Of a stretch of DNA of 64,000 nt, positions 8,412 to 17,713 are shown one piece after another. Below the pieces are notes generated by a model. That model had not been told where the DNA came from, did not search any database, and saw only the letters and a list, made by a program, of their open reading frames with translations. Made by a program: the position numbers and the translations under genes. The stretch is from positions 496,001 to 560,000 of the forward strand of contig NZ_MJUX01000001.1 in NCBI RefSeq assembly GCF_001927245.1, read 5' to 3'. Each line of letters starts with the position of its first letter. Within the stretch, counting starts at the first letter, position 1. This DNA is from Acuticoccus yangtzensis (lineage in GTDB: Bacteria; Pseudomonadota; Alphaproteobacteria; Rhizobiales; Amorphaceae).

Positions 8412-9860
8412 TCAAGGCTTGAGGATCGATTCGGGCGCGGTGCCCTCCTCCACCCAGGCCTCTATCGGCGTGATGAGGTCGAGCCGTGACTGGCCGATGC
8501 CGGCGGCGTCGGAGTAGATGCCGCAATGATCCATGCCGGGGATCATGAAGAGGCGCGCGGTGTCGGCGAAGGCCTCGCCGCCGTTGGCCGCCTTGGCCGC
8601 CTCGTACCATTCGACCGTCTTGTAGGGCGTCACCAGCGGGTCCGCCCACCCGTGATAGACGATCATCTTGCCGCCGGCGGCGATGAAGGCGGAGAGGTCC
8701 GGATCGTCGGCGTTGTAGACCTCGTTCATCTTGGCGACCTCGGCGGGGTCGGTCTCGAAATCGAAATCCGTGGTCGTCCAGTCCGGGCCGGGATCGTTCG
8801 GGAAGGCCATGTAGCGGCCGAAGTTGGTGGCGAATGCGCCCATGGCGGGCATCCACTTGGCCCAATAGGCCTCTGACCCTTCCGGAATCCCGCCCGGATA
8901 GAGCGGGTCGCCGGCGGCGTTGCGCGGTCCCTCGCGCCAGGCGGCGAGGACGTCCATCTTCGCATCGGTCAGGCAGCCTTCGGTGCTGCCGGCGGTGCAA
9001 GCGAGCGCGGACAGGTCGGCCTTGCACTGGCGCGGGTCGGCGATGACGCCGTCCGCCGTGCCGTCCTTTGCGTCGCACGATTCCATGACCGCGGCACCGA
9101 TCAGGGCATAGTCGTCCGCGGTGAGGATGGGCGCGCCCGATGCGTCCAGGTTGGCGTTGACGAAGAAGGAGAAGGCGGTGGCGACGAGGCCCGGATAGTC
9201 GAGCGCCGGGGCGCCGGAGATGATGCCGTCGAACATCTCCGGGTAGGTGAGCGCGGCGCGGTTGGCCATGCGGCCACCGGTGGAACAGCCCTGGAAGTAG
9301 GCTCTGGCGGGGGCTTCACCGTAGAACGCCTCGATCAGCGCGCCGGCGATGCGGTTGGTTTCGCCGATGGAGCGCCAGCCCCAGTCGCGCTCGCCGTCCG
9401 GATTGTCGTGGGCGAAGGTGGCGTCGACGACGCTTTCCCCGGTGTGGCCGCTGTCGGACGTTGCGGTCGCGTAGTGCTTTTCGAGGCCGGGGCGCATGGC
9501 GTTGACGACGCCGGGGCCGGAATCGGCGCGGCCGAGGACGCCGCAGAAGCCGCCGCAACCGGCTTGGTAGAGCTTGCCGTTCCAGCCCTCCAGCGGCAGG
9601 CGGACTTCGATTCCGATGTCCGCTTCGGCCTTGACCTGCACCTTGCAGAACGCGGGCAGCCCCTCCCCTTCGCCGACTTCGGCGAGGGTGACGGCGGCAT
9701 GGTCGATGGCGGTACCGGCGAGTGCGGCGCAGGCGGCGGCGTCCTTCACGGGCGCTTGCGCGGCCGCCGGCCCCGCGAGGGCGAGCGCGGCGGCGAGGGC
9801 CGCGGTTGCCGCTGCGGCGTTGACTGCGGTTTGACGGCGATTCTCAGTCAGGTTCATCAT
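8412..9860 (-). CDS. secreted tannase/feruloyl esterase family hydrolase
   Basis: About 482 residues. Family members hydrolyse ester bonds of gallate or hydroxycinnamate in plant-derived polymers. The N-terminus is a long Ala-rich signal peptide (hydrophobic AAAATAALAAALALAGPAAA, cleavage near AAAQAP). The catalytic arrangement of the family is visible: nucleophile Ser193 inside GCSTGGR, Asp in HGWADPLVT and His in MDHCG. Cysteines directly next to the Ser and the His form the family's CS-D-HC pairing. Two ATGs (9860, 9857) follow a G-rich site; spacing favours the second. It stands alone between rpoH and rpsA. Actual substrate is unknown; related members include MHETase-like polyester-fragment hydrolases. 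Confidence 0.88.
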   Translation of the reverse strand: MMNLTENRRQTAVNAAAATAALAAALALAGPAAAQAPVKDAAACAALAGTAIDHAAVTLAEVGEGEGLPAFCKVQVKAEADIGIEVRLPLEGWNGKLYQAGCGGFCGVLGRADSGPGVVNAMRPGLEKHYATATSDSGHTGESVVDATFAHDNPDGERDWGWRSIGETNRIAGALIEAFYGEAPARAYFQGCSTGGRMANRAALTYPEMFDGIISGAPALDYPGLVATAFSFFVNANLDASGAPILTADDYALIGAAVMESCDAKDGTADGVIADPRQCKADLSALACTAGSTEGCLTDAKMDVLAAWREGPRNAAGDPLYPGGIPEGSEAYWAKWMPAMGAFATNFGRYMAFPNDPGPDWTTTDFDFETDPAEVAKMNEVYNADDPDLSAFIAAGGKMIVYHGWADPLVTPYKTVEWYEAAKAANGGEAFADTARLFMIPGMDHCGIYSDAAGIGQSRLDLITPIEAWVEEGTAPESILKP

Positions 9861-10035
9861 TCCCCCCAATATTTTGATCTTATTGAGGGGAACTCTACCA
9901 CCGCGTGCGCTGCCGCCAATGGTCGAATTGCGGGCTGCGTCCGGCCGCGGCGAGATGATGTGGGATAGCTGTTGAGACGGTCGCAAGCCCGGCTCGGAGT
10001 GGGATCGGTCCGCCCGGCACAGCGCCCCAAACGAA

Positions 10036-10061
10036 AAAAGGCGGGCCGAGGCCCGCCTTTT
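10036..10061 (-). terminator. bidirectional terminator after rpsA
   Basis: Arms AAAAGGCGGGCC (10036-10047) and GGCCCGCCTTTT (10050-10061) are perfectly complementary around a two-base centre. The A and T tracts flank the GC stem on both sides, so it can terminate in either direction. It lies 24 bases beyond the rpsA stop and ahead of the tannase-like gene. Confidence 0.88.
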
Positions 10062-10084
10062 CCGTCACCAAGAGGCGTGGCCTC

Positions 10085-11803
10085 TTAGTTGTTCTCGGTG
10101 TTGCGGGCGCGCAGAGCGGCGCCCAGGATGTCGCCCAGCGAGGCGCCGGAGTCGGTCGAACCATACTGCTCGACGGCCTCCTTCTCCTCGGCGATTTCGA
10201 GCGCCTTGATGGAGACCTGCACGCGGCGCGCCTTGCGGTCGAACTGCGTGACGCGGGCGTCGAACTGCTGGCCCACGGAGAAGCGGGTCGGCTGCTGGTC
10301 GTTGCGGTCGCGCGCCAGCTCGGAGCGGCGGAGGAAGGTGGCGAGCTCGGTGCCCACGATCTTCACTTCCAGGCCCGCGTCCTTCACTTCCAGCACTTCG
10401 CAGGTGACGATGGCGCCGCGCTTCACGGCCTCGCCGCCGGCACCGCCCTCGGCGGCCTCGGTGAACGGATCGGAGCCGAGCTGCTTGATGCCGAGCGAGA
10501 TGCGCTCCTTGTCGGCGTCCACTTCAAGGACGACCGCCTTCACGACGTCACCCTTGTTGTACTCTTCCATGACCTCTTCGCCCGGACGGTTCCAGTCGAG
10601 ATCGGAGAGGTGGACCATGCCGTCGATGTCGTTCTCAAGGCCGATGAACAGACCGAACTCGGTCTTGTTCTTGACCTCGCCCTCGACGGTCGAGCCGACG
10701 GGGTTGGCATCGAGGAAGGCTTCCCACGGATTGTCCATGACCTGCTTGAGGCCGAGCGAGATGCGGCGCTTCGCGGCGTCGACCTCGAGGATCATGACCG
10801 TCACTTCCTGGGAGGTGGCGACGATCTTGCCCGGATGGACGTTTTTCTTGGTCCACGACATCTCGGAGACGTGGATCAGGCCTTCGATGCCGGGCTCCAG
10901 CTCCACGAACGCACCATAGTCCGTGATATTCGTGACGCGGCCGGTGAAGCGGGCGTCGATCGGGTACTTCGCCTCGATGCCTTCCCACGGATCGGCCTGA
11001 AGCTGCTTCATGCCGAGCGAGATGCGGTGGGTTTCCTGGTTGACGCGGATCACCTGCACCTTGACCGACTGACCGATGGACAGGATCTCGGTGGGGTGAT
11101 TGACGCGGCGCCAGGCCATGTCGGTGACGTGCAGCAGGCCGTCGATGCCGCCGAGGTCGACGAACGCACCATAATCGGTGATGTTCTTGACCACGCCTTC
11201 GATGATCTGACCTTCCTCGAGGGACTGGACGATCTCGTGACGCTGCTCGGCGCGGGTCTCTTCGAGGACGACGCGGCGGGACACGACGATGTTGCCGCGG
11301 CGCTTGTCCATCTTGAGGATCTGGAACGGCTGCGGGGTGTTCATCAGCGGGGTGACGTCGCGCACCGGGCGGATGTCCACCTGGGAGCGCGGCAGGAAGG
11401 CCACGGCCCCGTCGAGGTCGACGGTGAAGCCGCCCTTGACCTGATTGAAGATCTTGCCGGTGACCTTCTCGTTCTTTTCGAACGCGGCCTCCAGGCGCAC
11501 CCAGGATTCCTCGCGGCGTGCCTTCTCGCGCGACAGCACGGCCTCACCGAGCGCATTTTCGACGCGCTCAAGGTAGACCTCGACGATGTCGCCGATGGAC
11601 ACTTCGGCTTCGTCGTTGCGGGCGCCGAATTCCTTGGCGGGGACGCGGCCTTCGACCTTCAGGCCCACGTCGATGACGACGAGGTCCTTCTCGAAACCGA
11701 CGACGGTGCCTTTGACGACGGAGCCTTCGGCCATCTCCGTCTGGTTGAGCGACGCTTCGAGGAGAGCTGCGAAATCGTCGCGGGTGGGGGTTGATAAGCT
11801 CAT
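10085..11803 (-). CDS. rpsA: 30S ribosomal protein S1
   Basis: 572 residues. It binds mRNA on the small ribosomal subunit and supports initiation on weak or structured leaders. Six S1 (OB-fold) repeats can be followed; the clearest carry ITDYGAFVDLGGIDGLLHVTD, ITDYGAFVELEPGIEGLIHVS and FGLFIGLENDIDGMVHLSDL. The length fits the usual alphaproteobacterial S1. The start ATG 11803 is preceded by GGAGATTGA, a good ribosome-binding site. It is the last gene of the aroA-cmk-rpsA series, a conserved order, with 195 bases between cmk and rpsA. Confidence 0.97.
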   Translation of the reverse strand: MSLSTPTRDDFAALLEASLNQTEMAEGSVVKGTVVGFEKDLVVIDVGLKVEGRVPAKEFGARNDEAEVSIGDIVEVYLERVENALGEAVLSREKARREESWVRLEAAFEKNEKVTGKIFNQVKGGFTVDLDGAVAFLPRSQVDIRPVRDVTPLMNTPQPFQILKMDKRRGNIVVSRRVVLEETRAEQRHEIVQSLEEGQIIEGVVKNITDYGAFVDLGGIDGLLHVTDMAWRRVNHPTEILSIGQSVKVQVIRVNQETHRISLGMKQLQADPWEGIEAKYPIDARFTGRVTNITDYGAFVELEPGIEGLIHVSEMSWTKKNVHPGKIVATSQEVTVMILEVDAAKRRISLGLKQVMDNPWEAFLDANPVGSTVEGEVKNKTEFGLFIGLENDIDGMVHLSDLDWNRPGEEVMEEYNKGDVVKAVVLEVDADKERISLGIKQLGSDPFTEAAEGGAGGEAVKRGAIVTCEVLEVKDAGLEVKIVGTELATFLRRSELARDRNDQQPTRFSVGQQFDARVTQFDRKARRVQVSIKALEIAEEKEAVEQYGSTDSGASLGDILGAALRARNTENN

Positions 11804-11998
11804 TCAATCTCCGGGTGCGCCTCACGGCGCGGCGGCGTGGTTGGTGTTGATGGAGCACCCGCCGGGCGGTGGTCGCCGCAGTCCGTGAGCGGGGGCGCTG
11901 TTTTCGGATGCGCTTCGGCCGAGACCACGAATGAGGAGCAAGGCCATTCAAGCGCAAAAAGCGAAGTCGGCGGATGCCGTCTTCGCATCCGGTTGCAT

Positions 11999-12637
11999 TT
12001 ACGCGACGGCCGCGCGTTCCACAACCCTGACGGCTGCGGAAAATGCCGCCTCCGCGTCCATATGCGTCGTGTCGAGGAGGTAGGCGTCGGCCGCCTGGGC
12101 GAGCGGACTGGCGGCGCGGCCGGTGTCGCGCGCATCGCGGCGCTTGAGATTGGCGAGCAGCGCCTCGAAATGCGGTCCCTCCGCCTCGCCGTGGAGTTCC
12201 AGGGCGCGGCGGCGGGCGCGCTCGGCCACGTCGGCGGTGACGAAGAGCTTCACGTCCGCGCCGGGCAGGATGACGGTGCCGACGTCGCGCCCGTCGAGCA
12301 CGGCGCCGCGGCCGGCCGCGCGGGCCTCCTCGGCGAAGGCGCGCTGGCGTTCCACCAGCGAGGCGCGCAGGCGCGGCATCACGGCGATCTGCGAAGCGCC
12401 CTCCCCCGCTTCGGCGCTGGTGATGGCGGGATCGTCGATCAAGGCGAAGTCGAGCGCGGCGGCGGCGGCGACGGCGGCCTCCTCGTCGTCGAAGGCGGCG
12501 CCGCTGCGCTGCATGGCGAGCGCGACGGCCCGGTAGGTGCGGCCGGTGTCGAGATAGGCGAGGCCGTAGGTGGCGGCGAGACGGCGCGCCAGGGTGCCCT
12601 TGCCGGACGCGGCCGGACCGTCGACGGCGATGATCAT
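11999..12637 (-). CDS. cmk: (d)CMP kinase
   Basis: 212 residues. It phosphorylates CMP and dCMP to the diphosphates in pyrimidine nucleotide metabolism. The protein opens with the P-loop [18 protein letters not shown] and the substrate-binding [15 protein letters not shown]. The later [20 protein letters not shown] and a lid rich in Arg ([13 protein letters not shown]) match the family. It overlaps the end of aroA by four bases (12634-12637), so the two are probably translated together. Confidence 0.95.
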   Translation of the reverse strand: MIIAVDGPAASGKGTLARRLAATYGLAYLDTGRTYRAVALAMQRSGAAFDDEEAAVAAAAALDFALIDDPAITSAEAGEGASQIAVMPRLRASLVERQRAFAEEARAAGRGAVLDGRDVGTVILPGADVKLFVTADVAERARRRALELHGEAEGPHFEALLANLKRRDARDTGRAASPLAQAADAYLLDTTHMDAEAAFSAAVRVVERAAVA

Positions 12638-13992
12638 GGCGCCACCGCCTCGATCGTCCCGCCGAGGCGGCGGAAGAGGTCGACGAAGCCGGGGAAGCTC
12701 GTTTCCATCACCGAAGCGTCGTCCACGGTGACGGGCGCGTCGGCGGCGAGACCCATGACGAGGAAGCTCATCGCGATGCGGTGGTCGAGGTGGGTGACGA
12801 CGGTGCCGCCGCCGATCTTGGCGGCGCGGCCGGTGACGGTGAGCCAGTCGGGGCCGGTCTCGTGCGGCACGCCGTTGGCGTCGAGGCCCGCGGCGACGGC
12901 GGCGAGGCGGTCGCTTTCCTTCACGCGCAGCTCGTCGAGCCCGGTCATGCGGGTGGTCCCCTCGGCGAACGCGGCGGCGACGGCGAGGACGGGATATTCG
13001 TCGATCATCGACGGGGCGCGCTCGGCCGGAACGTCGACGCCCTTGAGGCGGCTCGCGGTGACGCGGATGTCGGCGATCGTCTCGCCGCCCGCGTCGCGCT
13101 CGTTCACCGTCTGAAGTTCACCACCCATCTCGATGAGCGTCGTCATCAGGCCGGTGCGGGACGGGTTGAGCATCACGTCCTTCACCACGAGCTCGGATCC
13201 CGGAACGATGAGCCCCGCCACGATGGCGAAGGCGGCGGACGAGGGGTCGGCCGGAACGGTGACGTCGCACGCTTTCAGCGGCCGGCGCCCGGCGACGGTG
13301 ATCCTGAGGCCGTCCGGCGACGGCTCGCGGCGGACCTCGGCCCCGAAGGCGGTGAGCATGCGCTCGGTGTGGTCGCGGGTGGGGACGGGTTCGATCACCG
13401 TGGTCTCGCCCGGCGCGTTGAGGCCGGCGAAGAGCACCGCCGACTTCACCTGCGCCGAGGCGACCGGCAGGCGGTAGTCCATCGGGGCGAGGCTTTCGGG
13501 GCCGCGAATCGTGAGCGGCAGCCGGTCGCCGGAGCGGGCCACCACCTCGGCCCCCATCAGCCTGAGGGGACCCGCGACCCGGCCCATGGGGCGACGCGAC
13601 AGGGAGGCGTCGCCGACGAAGGTGGCGGCGATCGGATGGCCGGCGACGATGCCCATGGTGAGGCGGATCCCGGTGCCGGCGTTGCCGAAATCGATCACGC
13701 TTTCGGGCTCGGCGAGGGCGCCGAGGCCCGCACCGTCGACGGTCGCCGCCGTGCCGTCGATGGTGATCGTGGCGCCGAGGGCCCGCATGGCGCCCGCGGT
13801 GGCGAGAACGTCTTCGGCGGTGAGAAGGCCGGTGACGCGGGTGCGGCCGAGGGCGAGCGTCCCCAGCATCAGCGCGCGGTGGGAAATCGACTTGTCGCCG
13901 GGGACGCGGACCTCGCCGCGCAAAGGTCCGCTCTGGTGCGCGCTGGCTGCGCGATTTTGCGCCGTGCCCGCTCCGCCGTGTGTGCCGCTCAT
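12634..13992 (-). CDS. aroA: 5-enolpyruvylshikimate-3-phosphate synthase
   Basis: 452 residues from ATG 13992. It transfers the enolpyruvyl group of PEP to shikimate-3-phosphate in aromatic amino-acid synthesis. Visible motifs are [14 protein letters not shown] (PEP and S3P binding), [21 protein letters not shown] and [28 protein letters not shown] contains the catalytic Asp/Glu region. The motifs [11 protein letters not shown] (Ala after NAG in place of the class I NAGTAMR pattern) and SAQVKSA fit a class II, glyphosate-tolerant-type enzyme, common in rhizobia. An upstream in-frame ATG adds 42 residues that do not resemble the family. Confidence 0.95.
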   Translation of the reverse strand: MSGTHGGAGTAQNRAASAHQSGPLRGEVRVPGDKSISHRALMLGTLALGRTRVTGLLTAEDVLATAGAMRALGATITIDGTAATVDGAGLGALAEPESVIDFGNAGTGIRLTMGIVAGHPIAATFVGDASLSRRPMGRVAGPLRLMGAEVVARSGDRLPLTIRGPESLAPMDYRLPVASAQVKSAVLFAGLNAPGETTVIEPVPTRDHTERMLTAFGAEVRREPSPDGLRITVAGRRPLKACDVTVPADPSSAAFAIVAGLIVPGSELVVKDVMLNPSRTGLMTTLIEMGGELQTVNERDAGGETIADIRVTASRLKGVDVPAERAPSMIDEYPVLAVAAAFAEGTTRMTGLDELRVKESDRLAAVAAGLDANGVPHETGPDWLTVTGRAAKIGGGTVVTHLDHRIAMSFLVMGLAADAPVTVDDASVMETSFPGFVDLFRRLGGTIEAVAP

Positions 13993-14166
13993 AGGGTGCT
14001 CGCTCCGTCCTCGACGCCCTCTTAGGCAGTCCCGGCGCCGCGATCCACCCTCGCCGGCTGCGATCGTCAGAACATATACGCGCTTTACAGAGCCGCGTGA
14101 GGTATGCCATGGGGCCACGCCTCATACGACGATCTAGAAATCTGACGACGCGAACGGAGCTTGTCC

Positions 14167-14559
14167 TTGGCAAAACCCGAACTCGGCACAAAGCGGCTGT
14201 GTCCCAATTGCGGGGCCAAGTACTACGACCTCAACCGCGAGCCCATCACGTGCCCCAAATGTCATTCCCTCTTCGCCCCGAATGCGGTGGTGACGCGGGC
14301 CACCGCCCGTCCTGACAACGATACGGACGAGGAGACCGAGAACGAGGAGGACGAGGGCGTCGAGCTGGTCGCCCTGGAAGACGCCGAGGAGGATACCTCG
14401 GACGATGACGACGACGCGGTTGACGCACAGATCGATGTCGACGATGACGACGACGACGTCACGGTCGACACCGACGACGATGTCCTGGTCGACGACGAGG
14501 ACGACGACGAGGTGTCGGATGTGGTTCGCGGCTCCGGTGACGAAGACGACGAACACTAG
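14167..14559 (+). CDS. FYDLN acid family protein (TIGR02300)
   Basis: 130 residues. TTG 14167 is preferred because a GGAG at 14156-14159 is correctly spaced and the product then opens with the family's AKPELGTKR; a TTG at 14161 is only one base from the site. The N-terminal 40 residues carry two zinc-ribbon pairs, CPNCGAKYYDLN and CPKC. The rest (about 60-130) is overwhelmingly Asp and Glu, for example DDDDAVDAQIDVDDDDDDV, and must be disordered and highly negative. The family is nearly confined to Alphaproteobacteria and its function is unknown. Its stop abuts the tRNA promoter. Confidence 0.9.
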   Translation: MAKPELGTKRLCPNCGAKYYDLNREPITCPKCHSLFAPNAVVTRATARPDNDTDEETENEEDEGVELVALEDAEEDTSDDDDDAVDAQIDVDDDDDDVTVDTDDDVLVDDEDDDEVSDVVRGSGDEDDEH

Positions 14560-14588
14560 TTGACAGGGGGGGCGGACCCGGTTACATC
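14560..14588 (+). promoter_or_regulatory. sigma-70 promoter of the tRNA-Ala gene
   Basis: A consensus -35 TTGACA (14560-14565) is followed by a 17-base spacer and a weaker -10 TACATC (14583-14588). The tRNA begins 16 bases later at 14604, where a short leader is expected. The -35 box directly follows the TAG stop of the upstream gene. Confidence 0.7.
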
Positions 14589-14603
14589 CGCCTCCACCGA
14601 CGG

Positions 14604-14679
<76 letters not shown>

Positions 14680-15248
14680 CCCCAACGGTCAGCCTTCTGA
14701 CAGTTTGGAATGCATCGGGTCCCGCCTGCGACCCTCGCCTGTGACGCAGTCCCGAAGTCACCGTTCCGACTTGCGTCTGGCAATCTCGTCCTTCGCTGAA
14801 CGCCCGCTCAGACTCGCACCGTCGCAGTTGATCTACGCCGGTCCCGGTCTGGCATGACCCGTCGCGCCAGCGCGTCGCGGATGACATCGCGGCGGGACGA
14901 TCGTGCCACGGCGCGTGGAAGCGCCATTCTCCTTCACCCGGCGGCACCACCGCCCTTTACGGCGCCTCCTCCGCGCGCGGGCTGATTGGCGCATGTTCGG
15001 GCCGACGCCCGCGCGGGTCGATGGGACGTTGACGTCGTTACGCTGCTCATCGACGCGCCCTTCGGGACGCGGGCGCAAGGTCGGACCAAGGCGCCATCGC
15101 GCTTTCCGGAACGCCGGGGCCGGGTGCGGGCCTTGCATGGCGGGGCGATAAGCCGTCGGATGGCGCGAGGGCGCCCGCGGGTCGCCCGATCGCAGAGACG
15201 AACGCGCCCCGAGGCCCCTGCGCCGCGGGCGACAGGAACACGCGGCCG
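14680..15248. other. gene-free stretch between tRNA-Ala and PPK2
   Basis: 569 bases with no convincing gene. A weak hairpin GTCAG-CCTT-CTGAC followed by AGTTT lies about 14688-14706 and might end the tRNA transcript. Open frames on both strands here are Arg/Pro-rich products of high GC. Nothing else stands out. Confidence 0.5.
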
Positions 15249-16139
15249 ATGACTGAAAGAGACCTCGCCTATCTTGCCGACCGGCACCGCATCACCGACG
15301 GCAAGACGTTCCGCCTGGCGGCGGTGGATCCGTTCGACACGGACGGGATCGACATCGCCAAGGGCGAGGCCAAGAGCCAGCTCGAGGCGAATGTCAGGAT
15401 CCTGCGCGACCTTCAGGAGCGGCTGTTCGCGGCCCGCCGCCACGCGGTTCTCATCATCCTGCAGGCAATGGACACGGCGGGAAAGGACAGCGCGATCGAA
15501 CACGTCATGTCCGGCCTCAACCCGCAGGGCTTCCAAGTGCGGTCCTTCAAAGCGCCGAGCCACATCGAACTCGACCACGACTTTTTGTGGCGCCACCAGG
15601 TGGCGCTTCCACCGCGCGGGCTGATCGGCATCCACAACCGTTCCCATTATGAGGAGGTGCTGGCGGTGCGCGTGCATCCGAACCTTCTGGAGGCGGAACG
15701 GATCGACTATCATCCGGACCTGTGGGCCGAGCGCTACAAGAGCATCCGCCGGTTCGAGCGCCATCTGACGGGCAACGGCACCCTGGTGCTGAAGTTCTTC
15801 CTCCACATCTCCAAGGACGAGCAGGCGCGGCGCATTCTGGCCCGCATCGACGATCCCCAGAAGAATTGGAAATTCTCCGTCGCCGACATGGCCGAGCGCG
15901 AGCACTGGGCCGATTATCAGCTCGCCTATGACGAGGCGATCCAGGCGACCGCCCGCCCCGCGGCACCCTGGTATGTCGTCCCCGCGAACGACAAGTGGTA
16001 TGCCCGGCTGGTGATCTCGAGCGTCGTCACGAAATCGCTTGAGGCGCTCGACCCGCGCTTTCCGAGCCTGCCGCCTGAGGATCTGGAACGCATGAAGACC
16101 GCCCGCGCCGCGCTTGAGCAGGAGCTCGGGCTCACCTGA
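15249..16139 (+). CDS. PPK2-family polyphosphate:nucleotide phosphotransferase
   Basis: 296 residues. The family uses polyphosphate to phosphorylate AMP, ADP or GDP, or the reverse. The fold is visible from its P-loop variant IILQAMDTAGKDSAIEHVMS (about 70-90), followed by NPQGFQVRSFKAPS, the DFLWR lid motif, the Walker B-like region around GIHNRSHYEEVL and the KFFLHISKDEQ strand. The sequence fits the single-domain subgroup named PPK2-related 1. The nucleotide preference cannot be set from sequence alone. It is 450 bases upstream of the kai operon on the same strand; energy-charge sensing by KaiC makes this proximity suggestive but no more. Confidence 0.9.
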   Translation: MTERDLAYLADRHRITDGKTFRLAAVDPFDTDGIDIAKGEAKSQLEANVRILRDLQERLFAARRHAVLIILQAMDTAGKDSAIEHVMSGLNPQGFQVRSFKAPSHIELDHDFLWRHQVALPPRGLIGIHNRSHYEEVLAVRVHPNLLEAERIDYHPDLWAERYKSIRRFERHLTGNGTLVLKFFLHISKDEQARRILARIDDPQKNWKFSVADMAEREHWADYQLAYDEAIQATARPAAPWYVVPANDKWYARLVISSVVTKSLEALDPRFPSLPPEDLERMKTARAALEQELGLT

Positions 16140-16589
16140 CGCCCGTCCTCCCCGCGGCACCTCGGCGAAGGGAGTGGCTGCCCGCGATCCGCCGCAGCGT
16201 GATCGTGCGTCGGAGGGCGCTTTTTGCGGCCGGTCCCGGCGGCGCGTCGCCCGTTCGGCAGCGGCGGTGTCGGCGCGCGGCGGACACGCCGGCCTTCGCG
16301 GACGCAAGTGCGGCCGGCCGACACGCGGCGCTAAGGATATCATCCTCTCTCAGCCGAGCCTAAATCACGGGACGATCTCCCGTATTTTGTCTCAGCAACA
16401 ATTCAGGAACCCCAGAAGTGGCCTGGCCTTGTGCCAGAAATGAGCCACCACGCGACCTTCCGCCCTCACGTTCGGGTTGGGACAGATGGACGTACAGGTT
16501 GAGTGAGGGATGCGGATGTGAAATGTTTCGCTGCACCTCGCAGAACGGCGCGGACCCACGCTTCGCCGGAACTTGGATAAGGCAGAACG
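16140..16589. other. intergenic region ahead of the kai operon
   Basis: 450 bases with no gene I would defend. A short hairpin, arms ACGGGA (16367-16372) and TCCCGT (16378-16383) followed by ATTTTGT, could terminate the PPK2 transcript. The kai promoter must lie in the remaining 200 bases; I found no clear sigma-70 pair and no properly spaced GGAAC/CGTT general-stress promoter. Confidence 0.45.
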
Positions 16590-17435
16590 ATGGCGCGCAA
16601 GCCCGGAGCACCCGCTCGGACACAGACTTTCGACGTGCTCCTGGTCGAGGATGCGGACGGCGATGCCAAGCTCATCGCCGACTATCTGGAAGGCAGCGGC
16701 GATGCGCGATTTCGCGTCGTGCGCGTCGCCACTTTGACCGAAGCACTCGAGACCGCGCGCCACTCGCGGTTCGACGCGATCGGCCTCGACCTGTCGCTTC
16801 CCGATTCGCACGGCCCGTCCGGCGTGCGCGCGCTCTGCGACTTGTCGCGCGCCCCGGTTCTGGTCCTCACCGGCCACAACGAGGAAGATTTGGCGATCGA
16901 GTGCCTGCAGTCGGGCGCCGACGACTATCTGCGCAAGGCGGAGATGGAGCCGCGGTCCCTGGCGCGGGCCTTCGGCTACGCCATCCTGCGGCGGCGCGAA
17001 GAGGAATTGCGGACCCTGGCGGAAGCGCGCAACAGCTACACCGCGATGACCTCGAGCCCCGTCGCGACAGGCCAGCCGCGCCTCAGCAGCCTCCAGGCCC
17101 GTGACCCCGGCGGCTTCCACCAGGTGGTGATGCGCTATTACGAGACGCTCATCGCCTATACCGCCGCCGCCCGCGACGGCCTGCCCAAGCCGCGGGAAGG
17201 AATGGCCGACATCGCCCAGCGTCTGTTTTCCGCAACCTCGTCCACCCGGGACCTGATCATCCTTCACACGAAGGCGCTCGACATCGTGACCAGCGAACTC
17301 CCGCTGGCTCATCAGGCTGAAATCGTTGTCGAAGGGCGTCTTTTCGCGCTCGAAATGATGGGCGCGGTCCTCGAACTCTACCGGACCGACGTGGCGGGTA
17401 AAGTGACGGAGTCATCGCGTGCAGTTCCGACTTAG
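16590..17435 (+). CDS. response regulator with a KaiA-like (RsbU_N-like) C-terminal domain
   Basis: 281 residues in two domains. Residues 14-130 are a receiver: acidic pocket LLVEDADGD, phospho-acceptor D67 in GLDLSLPDSHG, the conserved Thr in VLTGHN and Lys in DDYLRKAEM, so it should be phosphorylatable. Residues about 176-268 form a helical domain with the motifs MRYYETLIAY, RLFSATSSTRDLIILHTKAL and EGRLFALEMMGAVLELYR. From memory of cyanobacterial KaiA, its C-terminal KaiC-binding bundle has the same order of key residues: Y..I..Y, ID..F, FF/LF, S, IH...LD, E..R, and a closing YR. RsbU N-terminal domains share this fold. The stop overlaps kaiB by 17 bases. I infer a KaiA-like activator of KaiC gated by phosphorylation; an RsbU_N-type partner-binding role is the alternative. 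Confidence 0.75.
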   Translation: MARKPGAPARTQTFDVLLVEDADGDAKLIADYLEGSGDARFRVVRVATLTEALETARHSRFDAIGLDLSLPDSHGPSGVRALCDLSRAPVLVLTGHNEEDLAIECLQSGADDYLRKAEMEPRSLARAFGYAILRRREEELRTLAEARNSYTAMTSSPVATGQPRLSSLQARDPGGFHQVVMRYYETLIAYTAAARDGLPKPREGMADIAQRLFSATSSTRDLIILHTKALDIVTSELPLAHQAEIVVEGRLFALEMMGAVLELYRTDVAGKVTESSRAVPT

Positions 17436-17709
17436 CCTTTACATCAGCGGCGAGACGGCGCGCTCTCTCGCCGCCATTCGCAACGTTCGCCTCATCGTCG
17501 ATACAGAGTTGCCCGAGGGTTACCAGCTCGAATGTATTGACGTGCAAAAGGACCCGGAACGGGCGGAGCGTGACAAAATCATGGCAACTCCAACACTTGT
17601 CCGCGAGCATCCTGCCCCGAAAAAGAAGATTATGGGCGAGTTCACGAATCATCGCGCCGTTGTCCTCGCCCTCGAGATCGACCGCCTCCAGCAAGAAACC
17701 CGCATTTGA
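17419..17709 (+). CDS. kaiB: circadian clock protein KaiB
   Basis: 96 residues from GTG 17419, inside the end of the preceding gene. It is a thioredoxin-like protein that in cyanobacteria changes fold to bind the CI ring of KaiC and sequester KaiA. Recognisable features are the first strand FRLSLYISGETARSL, the CIDVQKDPERAERDKIMATP helix-strand turn with its TPTL cis-Pro segment, and the following KKKIMGEF. The length is normal. It is followed four bases later by kaiC. KaiB-KaiC pairs occur in other alphaproteobacteria such as Rhodopseudomonas, where they act as an hourglass timer. Confidence 0.95.
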   Translation: MQFRLSLYISGETARSLAAIRNVRLIVDTELPEGYQLECIDVQKDPERAERDKIMATPTLVREHPAPKKKIMGEFTNHRAVVLALEIDRLQQETRI

Positions 17710-17713
17710 CGTC

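Noticed and set aside
14680-15248. Several short Arg/Pro-rich frames between tRNA-Ala and PPK2
   Set aside because: Overlapping frames on both strands, no ribosome-binding sites, no family resemblance.
16561-16590. GGAAC just before the receiver-KaiA-like gene as a general-stress (EcfG-type) promoter
   Set aside because: The distance to the following AACG is 13 bases and the -10 should read CGTT after 16-17 bases; the site also lies too close to the start codon.
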